NCBI GenBank assembly: GCA_016929795.1
Contig: JAFGIA010000287.1
Coordinates: 1 to 14,789 of the forward strand
Source: Anaerolineae bacterium
GTDB taxonomy: Bacteria > Chloroflexota > Anaerolineae > JAAYZQ01
Reading direction: 5' to 3'
Length of the DNA: 14,789 nucleotides
Positions 6,941 to 14,535 of the stretch are shown piece after piece. Every line of letters starts with the position of its first letter. Position 1 is the first letter of the stretch. The notes below the pieces were generated by a model. That model worked only from the letters and a program-made list of their open reading frames with translations, was not told where the DNA came from and searched no databases. The translations under genes and the position numbers were made by a program.

Positions 6941-8110
6941 TCACCAGGTGGCCAGCACGGTGCGCTGTAATTCGGCGATCAAGGTGTTGACCCGCACAGC
7001 GATCTCGGCCTCGAGGTCGAGCTCGGGGTTGGCGACCAGGTCGGACCAGAGACGGGACAGCATATCGACCAGCCGCTTTTCCACGGCCGCCCACCGGTAG
7101 GAAACGGTCAGCACCCGGCCAGACTTGAGGCTGTGGGCAAAGGCCTGGTAGCGCGGGTCGCCAGCATAAGGTTCGTCGTTCAACACGTCGACGCGTGCCG
7201 GCAGGTTGCCCATTTCGCGCAGGCAGCGCCGCTGGACTTCGGGCCCGGTGAGGTATTGCATCAGTTTGGCGATTTTCAACTCGTAGCGGGCATGCTGCCA
7301 GATGACGAGGTGGGTGCCGCCAATGAACGGGACGCCCGGGACGGGCGCAATGCCCACATCGGCCTCGCTCCAGGCATCCTGCGACAGCGTGGCGAGCAGC
7401 CATGGGCCACTCAGAACAGCGGCGGCCTGGCCCTGGCGGAAGAGCGCGTCCATTCCGACCACGTCCAGCCCCTGGGCCGGAGGTGCAAGGAACCTGTGCA
7501 GGTCAAAAAATGTGCAGAGCCCGGCGAGTGCTTCTGGCTCGCCGAGGCGAAACTGGCGGCCATCCTGGGTGCGGAAGCGACCACCGGCAGCCCAGATGAA
7601 AGAGGCAGCCGTGTAGACGACGTCGCGGCCGCGCGTGGGCATGGCCCAGGGAACGGCGAATCCACACGACTGCAGCCGGTCGAGCGTGGCGGCGAGAGAG
7701 GCTGGCGACTGGAAGGCAGCCGCCTCGTCCACCCCTGCCTCTTTCAGCCAATCACGGCGGTAGTACACGACGCGCGTATCGGTGAGGAAGGGAACGGCCC
7801 ACACTCGGCGGTCTCCAGGCCGCGTGATGGCCCATCGCGCCGCGGGGAAAAAGTGCTCCAGGTCCCCCAAAGTCTGCGATGCCCCTTCCACCGGACGCAG
7901 CGCGTTCATGTCGACGAGGCTGCCCAGCCAAGTGCTGCCAATCTCCGACACATCGGGCCCCTGGCCGTCGAGTGCGACGCGCAGCAGGCGATCCCAGGCG
8001 CCGTCCCAGTCCATGTGCTGTACATGAACCTGGACGTGCTGGCGCGCCTCGAACGACGGCAGGGCCAGGGCATGGGGATTGATCATGCACGAAAAAGCAA
8101 TCTCACTCAC
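6941..8110 (-). CDS. family 1 (sugar-type) solute-binding protein without signal peptide
   Basis: A 389-aa protein with the two-lobed SBP_bac_1 fold used by carbohydrate ABC importers. Recognisable stretches are AVPFLTDTRVVYYRRDWLKE near 124-143, the aromatic and Gly-rich core around FIWAAGGRF, GQAAAVLSGPW near 230-240, APVPGVPFIGGTHLVIW, and MQYLTGPEVQRRCLREMGNLPAR. Members normally carry a 20-40-residue signal or lipobox before the fold. Here the domain begins at residue 1 (MSEIAFSCMINPHAL), and the upstream in-frame sequence is shadow of the GH3 gene, not a signal. The start is the GTG at 8110, preceded by GGAGGAA and overlapping the GH3 stop by four bases (GTGA), so it is translationally coupled. 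No CUT1 permease genes are nearby. It may be a cytoplasmic sugar sensor; periplasmic export remains possible only through an unseen start. Confidence 0.82.
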   Translation of the reverse strand: MSEIAFSCMINPHALALPSFEARQHVQVHVQHMDWDGAWDRLLRVALDGQGPDVSEIGSTWLGSLVDMNALRPVEGASQTLGDLEHFFPAARWAITRPGDRRVWAVPFLTDTRVVYYRRDWLKEAGVDEAAAFQSPASLAATLDRLQSCGFAVPWAMPTRGRDVVYTAASFIWAAGGRFRTQDGRQFRLGEPEALAGLCTFFDLHRFLAPPAQGLDVVGMDALFRQGQAAAVLSGPWLLATLSQDAWSEADVGIAPVPGVPFIGGTHLVIWQHARYELKIAKLMQYLTGPEVQRRCLREMGNLPARVDVLNDEPYAGDPRYQAFAHSLKSGRVLTVSYRWAAVEKRLVDMLSRLWSDLVANPELDLEAEIAVRVNTLIAELQRTVLATW

Positions 8111-10692
8111 GGTCGCTTCCTCCCGGCGGTGATTTCTTCCACCTGGCTTGAGAACAGCCGAGCGGTCTCTGTGCGCGGACCGACGATCTCGAAGGAACCG
8201 GAGAGGGGGAGATCCTGCGCGGAGGTCCCGACGAGCACCTCGACCCACCCTGGATGGACGGCGTAACGCATCTGTTCGTCCGGATAGCCGAGCTGGTGGG
8301 TGTGCAGGGCAAAGGTTACCGTCTTGCACTCTCCAGGCCGAAGCTTGACACGTTTGAAGCCTTTCAGCTCGAGGAAAGGCCGGGGCACCATGGCATCAGG
8401 ATGACGAACGTAGAGCTGGACCACCTCGTCGCCGGCGAGGTGGCCGGTGTTGGTCACGTCGATACAGACTGCCACCTGCTCGCCGGCACTCACCCGCGCC
8501 GCGCCGATGCGCAGATTGTCGAGGGCGAACGTGGTGTAGCTCAAGCCATAACCGAAGGGGAAGAGCGGCTCCCCCTGGAAGTAGCGGTAGGTGCGCCCTT
8601 CCAGGCCATAGTCGTCAAAGGGCGGCAGGTCGTCGACCGACCGGTAAACTGTGACCGGCAGGCGCCCGCCGGGGTTATAATCGCCAAAGAGCACGTCGGC
8701 CAGGGCCTGGCCGCCTGCCTGGCCGGGGTACCAGGCCTCGACGATGGCGTGCCCGGCGGCCCAGTTGACGGCGAGGGCGCTGCCATTCATGAGCACGAGC
8801 ACAAGGGGCTTGCCGAGGGCTTGCAGCCGATCGAGGAGATCTTGCTGTGGCCCTGGCAGGGCGATATCTGTCCGATCACCACCGACAAAGCCATCCACTG
8901 CAACGCGCATCTCTTCGCCTTCCAGGCGGGGCGACAGGCCCATCACGGCGACGACCACGTCGGCCTTGGCGGCCACTGCCAACGCCTGCGCGGCTGGATC
9001 GGCCTGGGGCGGGGCCCACAGAAGCTGCACCTGCGGGTCGAGGCCACGGCTCGCATAGTCGAGGCGGATATCGTAGAGCCTTCCCCCCTCCAGATCTACC
9101 TCGACGACCTGGAGGATGGGATGGTGAATCACCTCTGACTCGACGAGCATCTTTCCGTCCAGGTAGAGGCGATAACCAGAGTGGCCGTTCACACCCAGCC
9201 GGTAAGCGCCGTCGGCAGGCGGAATGAGGGTCCCGATCCATCGCACCGAGAAGGGGGCGCCCCAGCGGCCCGCCAAGGGCGAGCGATCTTTCCAGATGAA
9301 ATCGACGACCCGGTCGACGCGGCTGAGCACCGGTGTTCCAGCCAGATCGGGATTGTCATAGTAGTCGCCCGTCAGCCCTGATTCTGCCAGGCCAGCCGCG
9401 CGCAGGTGGGCTGGCGGGATGGGATGTAGAGGCTGCACCCCGTCAATCCAGCTACAGCCAGTGGCATAGTAGACGGCAGTGGATGCAGAGACCTTGCTGC
9501 GAATCCCGGCCAGCGGCGTGACGGGGGCGGCTGGCGTGCCGTGATAGTTGCCGAGTAGGGCCAGCAGGTCGTCGGCATTGGGGCCGACGACGGCGATGGC
9601 ATCCAGATCCTTGCGCAGGGGCAACAGCTTTCCTTCATTCCTGAGCAGGACAATCGATTCACGGGCTGCTTCCAGCGCCAGCGCCTGGTGTGCCGGTGAA
9701 TCGACGATTTCATAGGGTATGCTGGCGTAGGGCACCTGTTCTGGTGGGTCGAACATGCCCAGGCGGAAGCGGGCAGTGAACAGCCGCCCGACGGCGCGGT
9801 CGATCTCTGGTTCCGAGATCAAGCCCTGCTCCACGGCATCCAACAGGGCGGGGTAGACGCTGCCGCAGTTGAGATCACAGCCGTGCCGGACGGCGAGAGC
9901 AGCCGCTTCCGCCGCCGTGCTCACCACCTTGTGGTGTTCATAGATGTCGTAGATAGCCTCGCAGTCCGACACGACGTACCCGTCAAACTCCCATTCGCCG
10001 CGCAAAACCCCTTCCAGCAGGGTGGGGCTCGCGCAGCACGGCTCGCCGTTGAGACGATTGTAGGCACCCATCACCGAGGCGGCGCGGCCCTGCTTGACGC
10101 AGGCCTCGAAGGCAGGCAGGTAGGTCTCGCGCAGGTCGCGCTCGGCGACGCGGGCGTCAAAGTGGTGGCGGCTGGCCTCGGGGCCGCTGTGGGCGGCAAA
10201 GTGCTTGGGGGTGGCAACCAACTTTAGGTAGTGGGGATGATCCCCCTGCAGCCCCTCGACAAAGGCGACCCCGATGCTGGCTGTCAGCGTTGGGTCCTCG
10301 CCGTACGTTTCCTGGCCCCGCCCCCAGCGCGGGTCGCGAAAGAGATTCACGTTCGGAGTCCAATGCGTCAGCCCGCTATAGATCTGGCGGATGTCGCGGC
10401 GCAGCGCCTGGTGGTGCTTGGCGCGCGCCTCGTCGGAAACAGCGCTGGCGACGCGGTAGACGAGATCGGGGTTCCAGGTGGCAGCCAGGCCGATAGACTG
10501 GGGAAAGACGGTCGCAAGCCCCGCGCGGCCCAGCCCGTGCAAGCACTCGTTCCACCAGTTGTAGGCTGGAATGCCCAACCGCTCAATCGCGGGGGCATCG
10601 TACACCATCTGCGAGACCTTTTCTTCCAGGGTCATGCAGGAGATCAGGGCGGCTACACGCTCTTTAACCGGTCGTGCCGTGTCTGTGTACAC
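8107..10692 (-). CDS. GH3 beta-xylosidase-like glycoside hydrolase with PA14 insertion
   Basis: A retaining exo-acting GH3 enzyme, 861 aa, probably releasing xylose (or arabinose or glucose) from xylo-oligosaccharides. The order is an N-terminal TIM-barrel domain (about 10-335), an alpha/beta sandwich domain from about 340 interrupted by a PA14 domain (about 438-562), and a C-terminal fibronectin-III-like domain (about 730-800). The nucleophile is Asp243 in YVVSDCEAI, the acid/base lies in RLEGEE (about 590-594), and substrate-site residues include KH at 163-164. The segment NWWNECLHGLGRAG resembles the beta-xylosidase branch. The start chosen is the GTG at 10692: it aligns with the start of the neighbouring GH3 (MYNDTT versus VYTDTA) and has GGAG 9 nt upstream; a TTG at 10707 would overlap that site. 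No signal peptide, so cytoplasmic. It has its own promoter and operator at 10765-10832. Confidence 0.93.
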   Translation of the reverse strand: MYTDTARPVKERVAALISCMTLEEKVSQMVYDAPAIERLGIPAYNWWNECLHGLGRAGLATVFPQSIGLAATWNPDLVYRVASAVSDEARAKHHQALRRDIRQIYSGLTHWTPNVNLFRDPRWGRGQETYGEDPTLTASIGVAFVEGLQGDHPHYLKLVATPKHFAAHSGPEASRHHFDARVAERDLRETYLPAFEACVKQGRAASVMGAYNRLNGEPCCASPTLLEGVLRGEWEFDGYVVSDCEAIYDIYEHHKVVSTAAEAAALAVRHGCDLNCGSVYPALLDAVEQGLISEPEIDRAVGRLFTARFRLGMFDPPEQVPYASIPYEIVDSPAHQALALEAARESIVLLRNEGKLLPLRKDLDAIAVVGPNADDLLALLGNYHGTPAAPVTPLAGIRSKVSASTAVYYATGCSWIDGVQPLHPIPPAHLRAAGLAESGLTGDYYDNPDLAGTPVLSRVDRVVDFIWKDRSPLAGRWGAPFSVRWIGTLIPPADGAYRLGVNGHSGYRLYLDGKMLVESEVIHHPILQVVEVDLEGGRLYDIRLDYASRGLDPQVQLLWAPPQADPAAQALAVAAKADVVVAVMGLSPRLEGEEMRVAVDGFVGGDRTDIALPGPQQDLLDRLQALGKPLVLVLMNGSALAVNWAAGHAIVEAWYPGQAGGQALADVLFGDYNPGGRLPVTVYRSVDDLPPFDDYGLEGRTYRYFQGEPLFPFGYGLSYTTFALDNLRIGAARVSAGEQVAVCIDVTNTGHLAGDEVVQLYVRHPDAMVPRPFLELKGFKRVKLRPGECKTVTFALHTHQLGYPDEQMRYAVHPGWVEVLVGTSAQDLPLSGSFEIVGPRTETARLFSSQVEEITAGRKRP

Positions 10693-10764
10693 GAGTGCTC
10701 GCTCCAAAAGGGATTTCAGGTGAGCAACCCACCTTTCACCTTTGTCTTTGGTAGGATCTTTCTT

Positions 10765-10803
10765 CCGGTAACAATACCGGTATCCTTTCCGGTATCCTTT
10801 CCG
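10765..10803. promoter_or_regulatory. operator-like repeat cluster at the GH3 transcription start
   Basis: The 12-mer CCGGTATCCTTT occurs twice in perfect tandem (10777-10788 and 10789-10800), with a third partial copy, CCG, running into the -10 box. Overlapping the other end is an inverted repeat, CCGGTA-ACAA-TACCGG (10765-10780), and the 10-bp palindrome ATACCGGTAT (10774-10783). The cluster spans roughly +1 to +35 of the predicted transcript, the usual place for a repressor. The regulator is not in the window; a xylose- or xyloside-responsive repressor is an inference. Confidence 0.7.
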
Positions 10804-10832
10804 ATTATATCACACATGGGCGGCGCTGTCAA
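10804..10832 (-). promoter_or_regulatory. fully consensus sigma-70 promoter of the GH3-SBP-xylA unit
   Basis: The minus strand reads TTGACA (10832-10827), a 17-nt spacer, and TATAAT (10809-10804): all twelve consensus bases at ideal spacing. The -35 box overlaps the stop codon of the upstream GH3 gene (TGA at 10831-10829). Transcription would start near 10797, giving a leader of about 105 nt. Such a strong promoter implies tight repression, which the adjacent repeats could provide. Confidence 0.88.
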
Positions 10833-12967
10833 GGGACAATACAGTCGCCATGCTGGAGGACGCGGAAGAGGGTGGTCACAGGCGCGGGAGCGCCCAGATC
10901 CTGCCCGCGCTGTCCAGGGGAACAGCCGCCCACTTCCAGGCGGAACTCGCCTGCTTCCAACCGCAGCTCGCCCTGTTCGTCAAAGAATGACATCATCTCG
11001 GGCGTCAGGGTAAAGCACAGCGTATGGCTCTCACCCGGCTGCAGCACAACGCGCTCGAAGCCGACCAGGTGGTGCAAGGGCACGGGTGCTGAAGCCTCGA
11101 CGTCGCTTAGATAGAACTGCACCACCTCGGCCGCAGCACAGTCGCCGGCGTTGCGTACCTGGAGGCTCACAGCGAGGCACTCCCCGGCTCGCACAGCCGG
11201 TTTCTCGAGCGCGAGGTCCGTGTACTCGAACCGGCTATAGCTCAGGCCAAAGCCAAAGGGATAGAGCGGCTCCTCGGTCATGTAACGGTAGGTGCGGCCG
11301 GCCATGGTATAGTCCTCGAAGGGGGGGAGTTGGTCGAGGGCGCGGGGGAAGGTGACGGGCAGCTTGCCTGACGGGGAGACGTCGCCAAAGAGCACGTCGG
11401 CGACGGCACGGCCCCCTTCCTGGCCCGGATACCAGACGAACAGAATGGCCTCGACCAGGTCTTCGACCTCGCCCAGGGCAATCGGACTGCCGCCGGTGAC
11501 GACGAGCACGATCTTGACGCCGGTTGCGGCGAGCTGCCTGATATATTCCAGTTGGCTGGCCGGCAGGTCGATGCCCTCGCGGTCGCCGTTGTGGGGTGTC
11601 AACAGGGACTCGCCTTCCTCGCCTTCCAGTAGGGGCGAGGAGCCGACACAGGCGATGGTCAAATCCGCCTTGCGGGCCATCCACGGCGCCCAGGTTTCCT
11701 TGATGGCGTTGGGATGCATCAGCAGCGCCCCGGGGTGGTACTCCATGCCCATGACCTCGGGCAGCCGCCCGGTGATGCCCTCTAACAGCGTGGTCATCTC
11801 GTCGTTGAAGCCATAGTAGTTGGCCAGGAGCACTTCGAGGCTGGTGGCCGAGGGACCGGTGACAAAGATGCTGCCCGTCTCGGGCCGGATGGGCAGGATG
11901 TTGTTCTTGTTCTTGAGCAACACGACCGATTGGGTCGCGGCCTGGTAGGCCAGGGCGCGGTGCTCGGCGCAACCGACCACGTCCATGGGGATGGAGGCAT
12001 AGGGCACCTGCTCGGGTGGATCGAACATGCCCAGCTTGAAGCGAGTGCCCAGCGTCCGCTGCAGGGCGCGGTCGACGTCGGCCTCGGTGATCAGGCCACG
12101 CTCGATCGCCTCGGGGATGGCGTCATAGACGGTGTCGCAGGCGAGGTCGCAGCCGCGCTGCAGCGCCAGGGCGGCCGACTCGGCGGCGTCGAGGGTGACC
12201 TTGTGGTTTTTGTGCAGGTCGGTCAGAGCGAAACAGTCAGAGACGACGTGGCCCTGAAAGCCCCACTCGCCGCGCAGGATGTCCTGGAGCAGGAACTGGC
12301 TGGCGCAGCACGGCTCGTCGAGGGTGCGGTTGTAGGCGCCCATCACCGCTTCGACCCCGGCTTCGACCACCAGCTTTTTGAAGGCGGGCAGGTAGGTGTC
12401 GTGCAGCTCGCGGGGCGAGACGACGGCGTTGAAAATATGTCGATCTTTTTCGGGGCCGGAGTGGACGGCATAGTGCTTGGCACAGGCCGCGGCCTTTAGG
12501 TATTTCGGGTGGTCGCCCTGCAAGCCACGCACAAAGGCCGAGCCCATCTCGCCAGTGAAAAAGGGGTCCTCGCCCCACGTTTCCTGACCACGGCCCCAGC
12601 GGGGGTCGCGAAAGATGTTGACGTTGGGTGACCAGTAGGTCAGGCCCTGGTACTGGTCGGTGCGGCCTTTGCGGCGCAGCGCCTCGTGATACTTGGCTCG
12701 CCCCTCGTCGCCGATGGCGGAGGCGATGCTCTGGATCAGCGCCGGGTTCCAGGTGGCGGCCATGCCAATAGCCTGGGGAAAGACCGTAGCCCGCCCCGTG
12801 CGCGCCACGCCGTGCAAGGCCTCGTTGCTATAGTTATAGGCCGGGATACCCAGCCGCGGCACCGCCTTGGCCGGGTGGTTCATCAGGCCCACCTTTTCCT
12901 CTAGCGTCATTTGCGAAATCAGGGCGGTCACGCGTTCGCGAAGGGACAGGGTCGTATCATTGTACAT
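10829..12967 (-). CDS. GH3 beta-xylosidase-like glycoside hydrolase (no PA14)
   Basis: A 712-aa retaining GH3 exo-glycosidase, paralogous to the downstream GH3 but without the PA14 insert. An N-terminal barrel (about 10-335) carries Asp244 as nucleophile in HVVSDCFAL and Lys164-His165. An uninterrupted alpha/beta sandwich domain has the acid/base region SSPLLEGEEGES near 443-454 and WYPGQEGGRAVADVLFGD near 513-530. A fibronectin-III-like domain lies near 600-680. The segment SNEALHGVARTGRATVFPQ is typical of the beta-xylosidase and related exo-glycosidase clade; the exact sugar is not certain. The start is the ATG at 12967, 3 nt after the GH43 stop, with GAGGAG 6 nt upstream inside the GH43 tail, so it is in one operon with GH43. 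No signal peptide, so cytoplasmic. The stop codon overlaps the -35 box of the next promoter, and no terminator separates the two units. Confidence 0.93.
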   Translation of the reverse strand: MYNDTTLSLRERVTALISQMTLEEKVGLMNHPAKAVPRLGIPAYNYSNEALHGVARTGRATVFPQAIGMAATWNPALIQSIASAIGDEGRAKYHEALRRKGRTDQYQGLTYWSPNVNIFRDPRWGRGQETWGEDPFFTGEMGSAFVRGLQGDHPKYLKAAACAKHYAVHSGPEKDRHIFNAVVSPRELHDTYLPAFKKLVVEAGVEAVMGAYNRTLDEPCCASQFLLQDILRGEWGFQGHVVSDCFALTDLHKNHKVTLDAAESAALALQRGCDLACDTVYDAIPEAIERGLITEADVDRALQRTLGTRFKLGMFDPPEQVPYASIPMDVVGCAEHRALAYQAATQSVVLLKNKNNILPIRPETGSIFVTGPSATSLEVLLANYYGFNDEMTTLLEGITGRLPEVMGMEYHPGALLMHPNAIKETWAPWMARKADLTIACVGSSPLLEGEEGESLLTPHNGDREGIDLPASQLEYIRQLAATGVKIVLVVTGGSPIALGEVEDLVEAILFVWYPGQEGGRAVADVLFGDVSPSGKLPVTFPRALDQLPPFEDYTMAGRTYRYMTEEPLYPFGFGLSYSRFEYTDLALEKPAVRAGECLAVSLQVRNAGDCAAAEVVQFYLSDVEASAPVPLHHLVGFERVVLQPGESHTLCFTLTPEMMSFFDEQGELRLEAGEFRLEVGGCSPGQRGQDLGAPAPVTTLFRVLQHGDCIVP

Positions 12968-12970
12968 AGG

Positions 12971-14533
12971 TCACTCCTCGATTCCAAGATATTCGAACCA
13001 ATCGAAATCGGCATAGTTCGTGCTGGGCTGCCCATTGCTGCTGGCATACATGGCGATGTAAGCGCCTACAAAGCCGCCCGCCACGGGCGTGCTCAGAATT
13101 CGCCCATCTACATCTTTGGCGACCGGCAGCCATGTGTCCAGCTCGCTGCCGACGTAAAAGCTGTAGGCCTGCTCGTGGGCCTCCACCTTCAGATACAACC
13201 GGCCGGGCGCAACCGGCCGTTCGGCCAAGAGTTCTTCTGCACCCGCGGAGCGTTTGATCAGGCGGACGACGGCTTGATCTCCCAGCGTGACGACAAAACG
13301 AAAGTGGAAATCGTTGTTCTGAACAAGCGCGAGCCCGGCACACTCGTGCGCGGCCTGCGGGTCGAACTCGAGGGCCGTGTGCGCTGCAAAGTGAATGTGC
13401 TGCTGCCTGTGCCCGACGAAACTGGGGCAGGTGCGTTCCGCGAGTCGCTCGGGCCGCAGCCACAATCGCAGATAGCCAGGTCGTTGACTGGTGCTCCAAA
13501 ACTCTTCACGGGGGGTCCGCAAAAAGTTCCACTGGGGAGCGAGAACCGGTCGGTCAAAGTTGTCACAGGCCGGATCGGCCAGCCAGCGGCATTCGGGCAG
13601 GTCAGGAACCGGGTACGAAAACTCGACCCGGCCCGTCCCGTGGCTTACGATGGGCCAGCCATCCTCCCAACGCACTGGGGCCAGAAAAGTTTCTCGGCCC
13701 AGGTTGTAGAAATAACCACCATAAGGCCGCATGGCCAGCATCACCATCCACCAGTCGCCGGTCTGCGTTTCCACCAGGTCGGCATGGCCGGTGCCCACAA
13801 TGGGATAATCCAGCCCCAGGTGGCGGTGGGTCAAGATGGGATTGCCCTGGTTCGCTTCATACGGCCCGGTGACCGCGTCACTGCGGGCGATGGTCACGGC
13901 GTGGTGGTGTCCCGTCCCGCCCTCGGCAATCATCAGGTAATAGCGGCCCTGGATCTTGTAGAGGTGGGGCGCTTCCGCCCATGTTGCCTTTTTTGCGGCT
14001 CCATCCCAGAGCACCTGCGGCTCGCCCACCAGCCGCATATGGTCAGCGTCCAATTCCTGGAGCCAGATTTCGCGGTGCCCTCTGTATTGCTCGTGGGACG
14101 CCTCCCGGTTGCCGACGTACCACACGCGCCCATCATCGTCGAAGAACAGGGAGGGGTCGATGCCTGGAGCATTCTCCAGCCAGAACGGCTCTGACCAGGG
14201 GCCGGCGGGATCCGTGGCGGTGACGATGAAATTGCCCGCTTGTGTTGTTCCGTCTACCAGGGTGTTGATGACATAATACACACCCTGCGAGAAGCGGATG
14301 GTCGGCGCGTACAGGCCGCCAGAGGGACGTATGTTGTCCAGGGGCAGTTGCGACGGACGATCCAGGACGTGACCTATCTGGCGCCAATGAACCAGATCAC
14401 GGCTGTGAAAGATCGGCAGTCCTGGAAAGTATTCGAAGGTGGACGTAATCAGGTAATAATCGTCTCCAACGCGGCAAATTGAGGGGTCCGGATAAAAACC
14501 TGGAAAGATAGGGTTACGAAATGTTCTGGGCAT
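12971..14533 (-). CDS. GH43 beta-xylosidase (subfamily-11-like), intracellular
   Basis: An inverting beta-1,4-xylosidase, often with alpha-L-arabinofuranosidase side activity, that trims xylo-oligosaccharides from the non-reducing end. The 520-aa product has an N-terminal five-bladed propeller (about 1-300) with the full catalytic triad: Asp16 general base (GFYPDPSI), Asp126 pKa modulator (PGIDPSLFF), and Glu187 general acid (TWAEAPHLYK). These match the positions in Selenomonas SXA (Asp14/Asp127/Glu186). The C-terminal half (about 330-515) is the jelly-roll GH43_C2-type domain. No signal peptide. The start is taken as the ATG at 14533, 2 nt after the stop of the ABC ATPase gene. A TTG at 14539 overlapping that stop (TTGA) has better spacing from AGAGGA and would add two residues. 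It is first of the visible glycosidases and cotranscribed with the transporter gene. Confidence 0.95.
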   Translation of the reverse strand: MPRTFRNPIFPGFYPDPSICRVGDDYYLITSTFEYFPGLPIFHSRDLVHWRQIGHVLDRPSQLPLDNIRPSGGLYAPTIRFSQGVYYVINTLVDGTTQAGNFIVTATDPAGPWSEPFWLENAPGIDPSLFFDDDGRVWYVGNREASHEQYRGHREIWLQELDADHMRLVGEPQVLWDGAAKKATWAEAPHLYKIQGRYYLMIAEGGTGHHHAVTIARSDAVTGPYEANQGNPILTHRHLGLDYPIVGTGHADLVETQTGDWWMVMLAMRPYGGYFYNLGRETFLAPVRWEDGWPIVSHGTGRVEFSYPVPDLPECRWLADPACDNFDRPVLAPQWNFLRTPREEFWSTSQRPGYLRLWLRPERLAERTCPSFVGHRQQHIHFAAHTALEFDPQAAHECAGLALVQNNDFHFRFVVTLGDQAVVRLIKRSAGAEELLAERPVAPGRLYLKVEAHEQAYSFYVGSELDTWLPVAKDVDGRILSTPVAGGFVGAYIAMYASSNGQPSTNYADFDWFEYLGIEE

Positions 14534-14535
14534 TG

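Noticed and set aside
5810..6970. 386-aa plus-strand ORF opposite xylA
   Set aside because: The minus strand encodes xylose isomerase with every active-site residue; the plus reading is a low-complexity Val/Gly/Leu shadow.
7133..8266. 377-aa plus-strand ORF opposite the solute-binding protein
   Set aside because: Mirror frame of a recognisable protein; composition not protein-like.
8111..8329. In-frame upstream extension of the solute-binding protein as a possible signal peptide
   Set aside because: Arg-rich, with no hydrophobic core or lipobox, and lies within the GH3 coding sequence.
10777..10800. Tandem 12-bp repeats as a CRISPR or minisatellite
   Set aside because: Only two full copies with no spacers, located exactly at a promoter; an operator is the better reading.
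12911..14194. 427-aa plus-strand ORF opposite GH43
   Set aside because: GH43 with its full catalytic triad occupies the other strand; no family motif in this reading.
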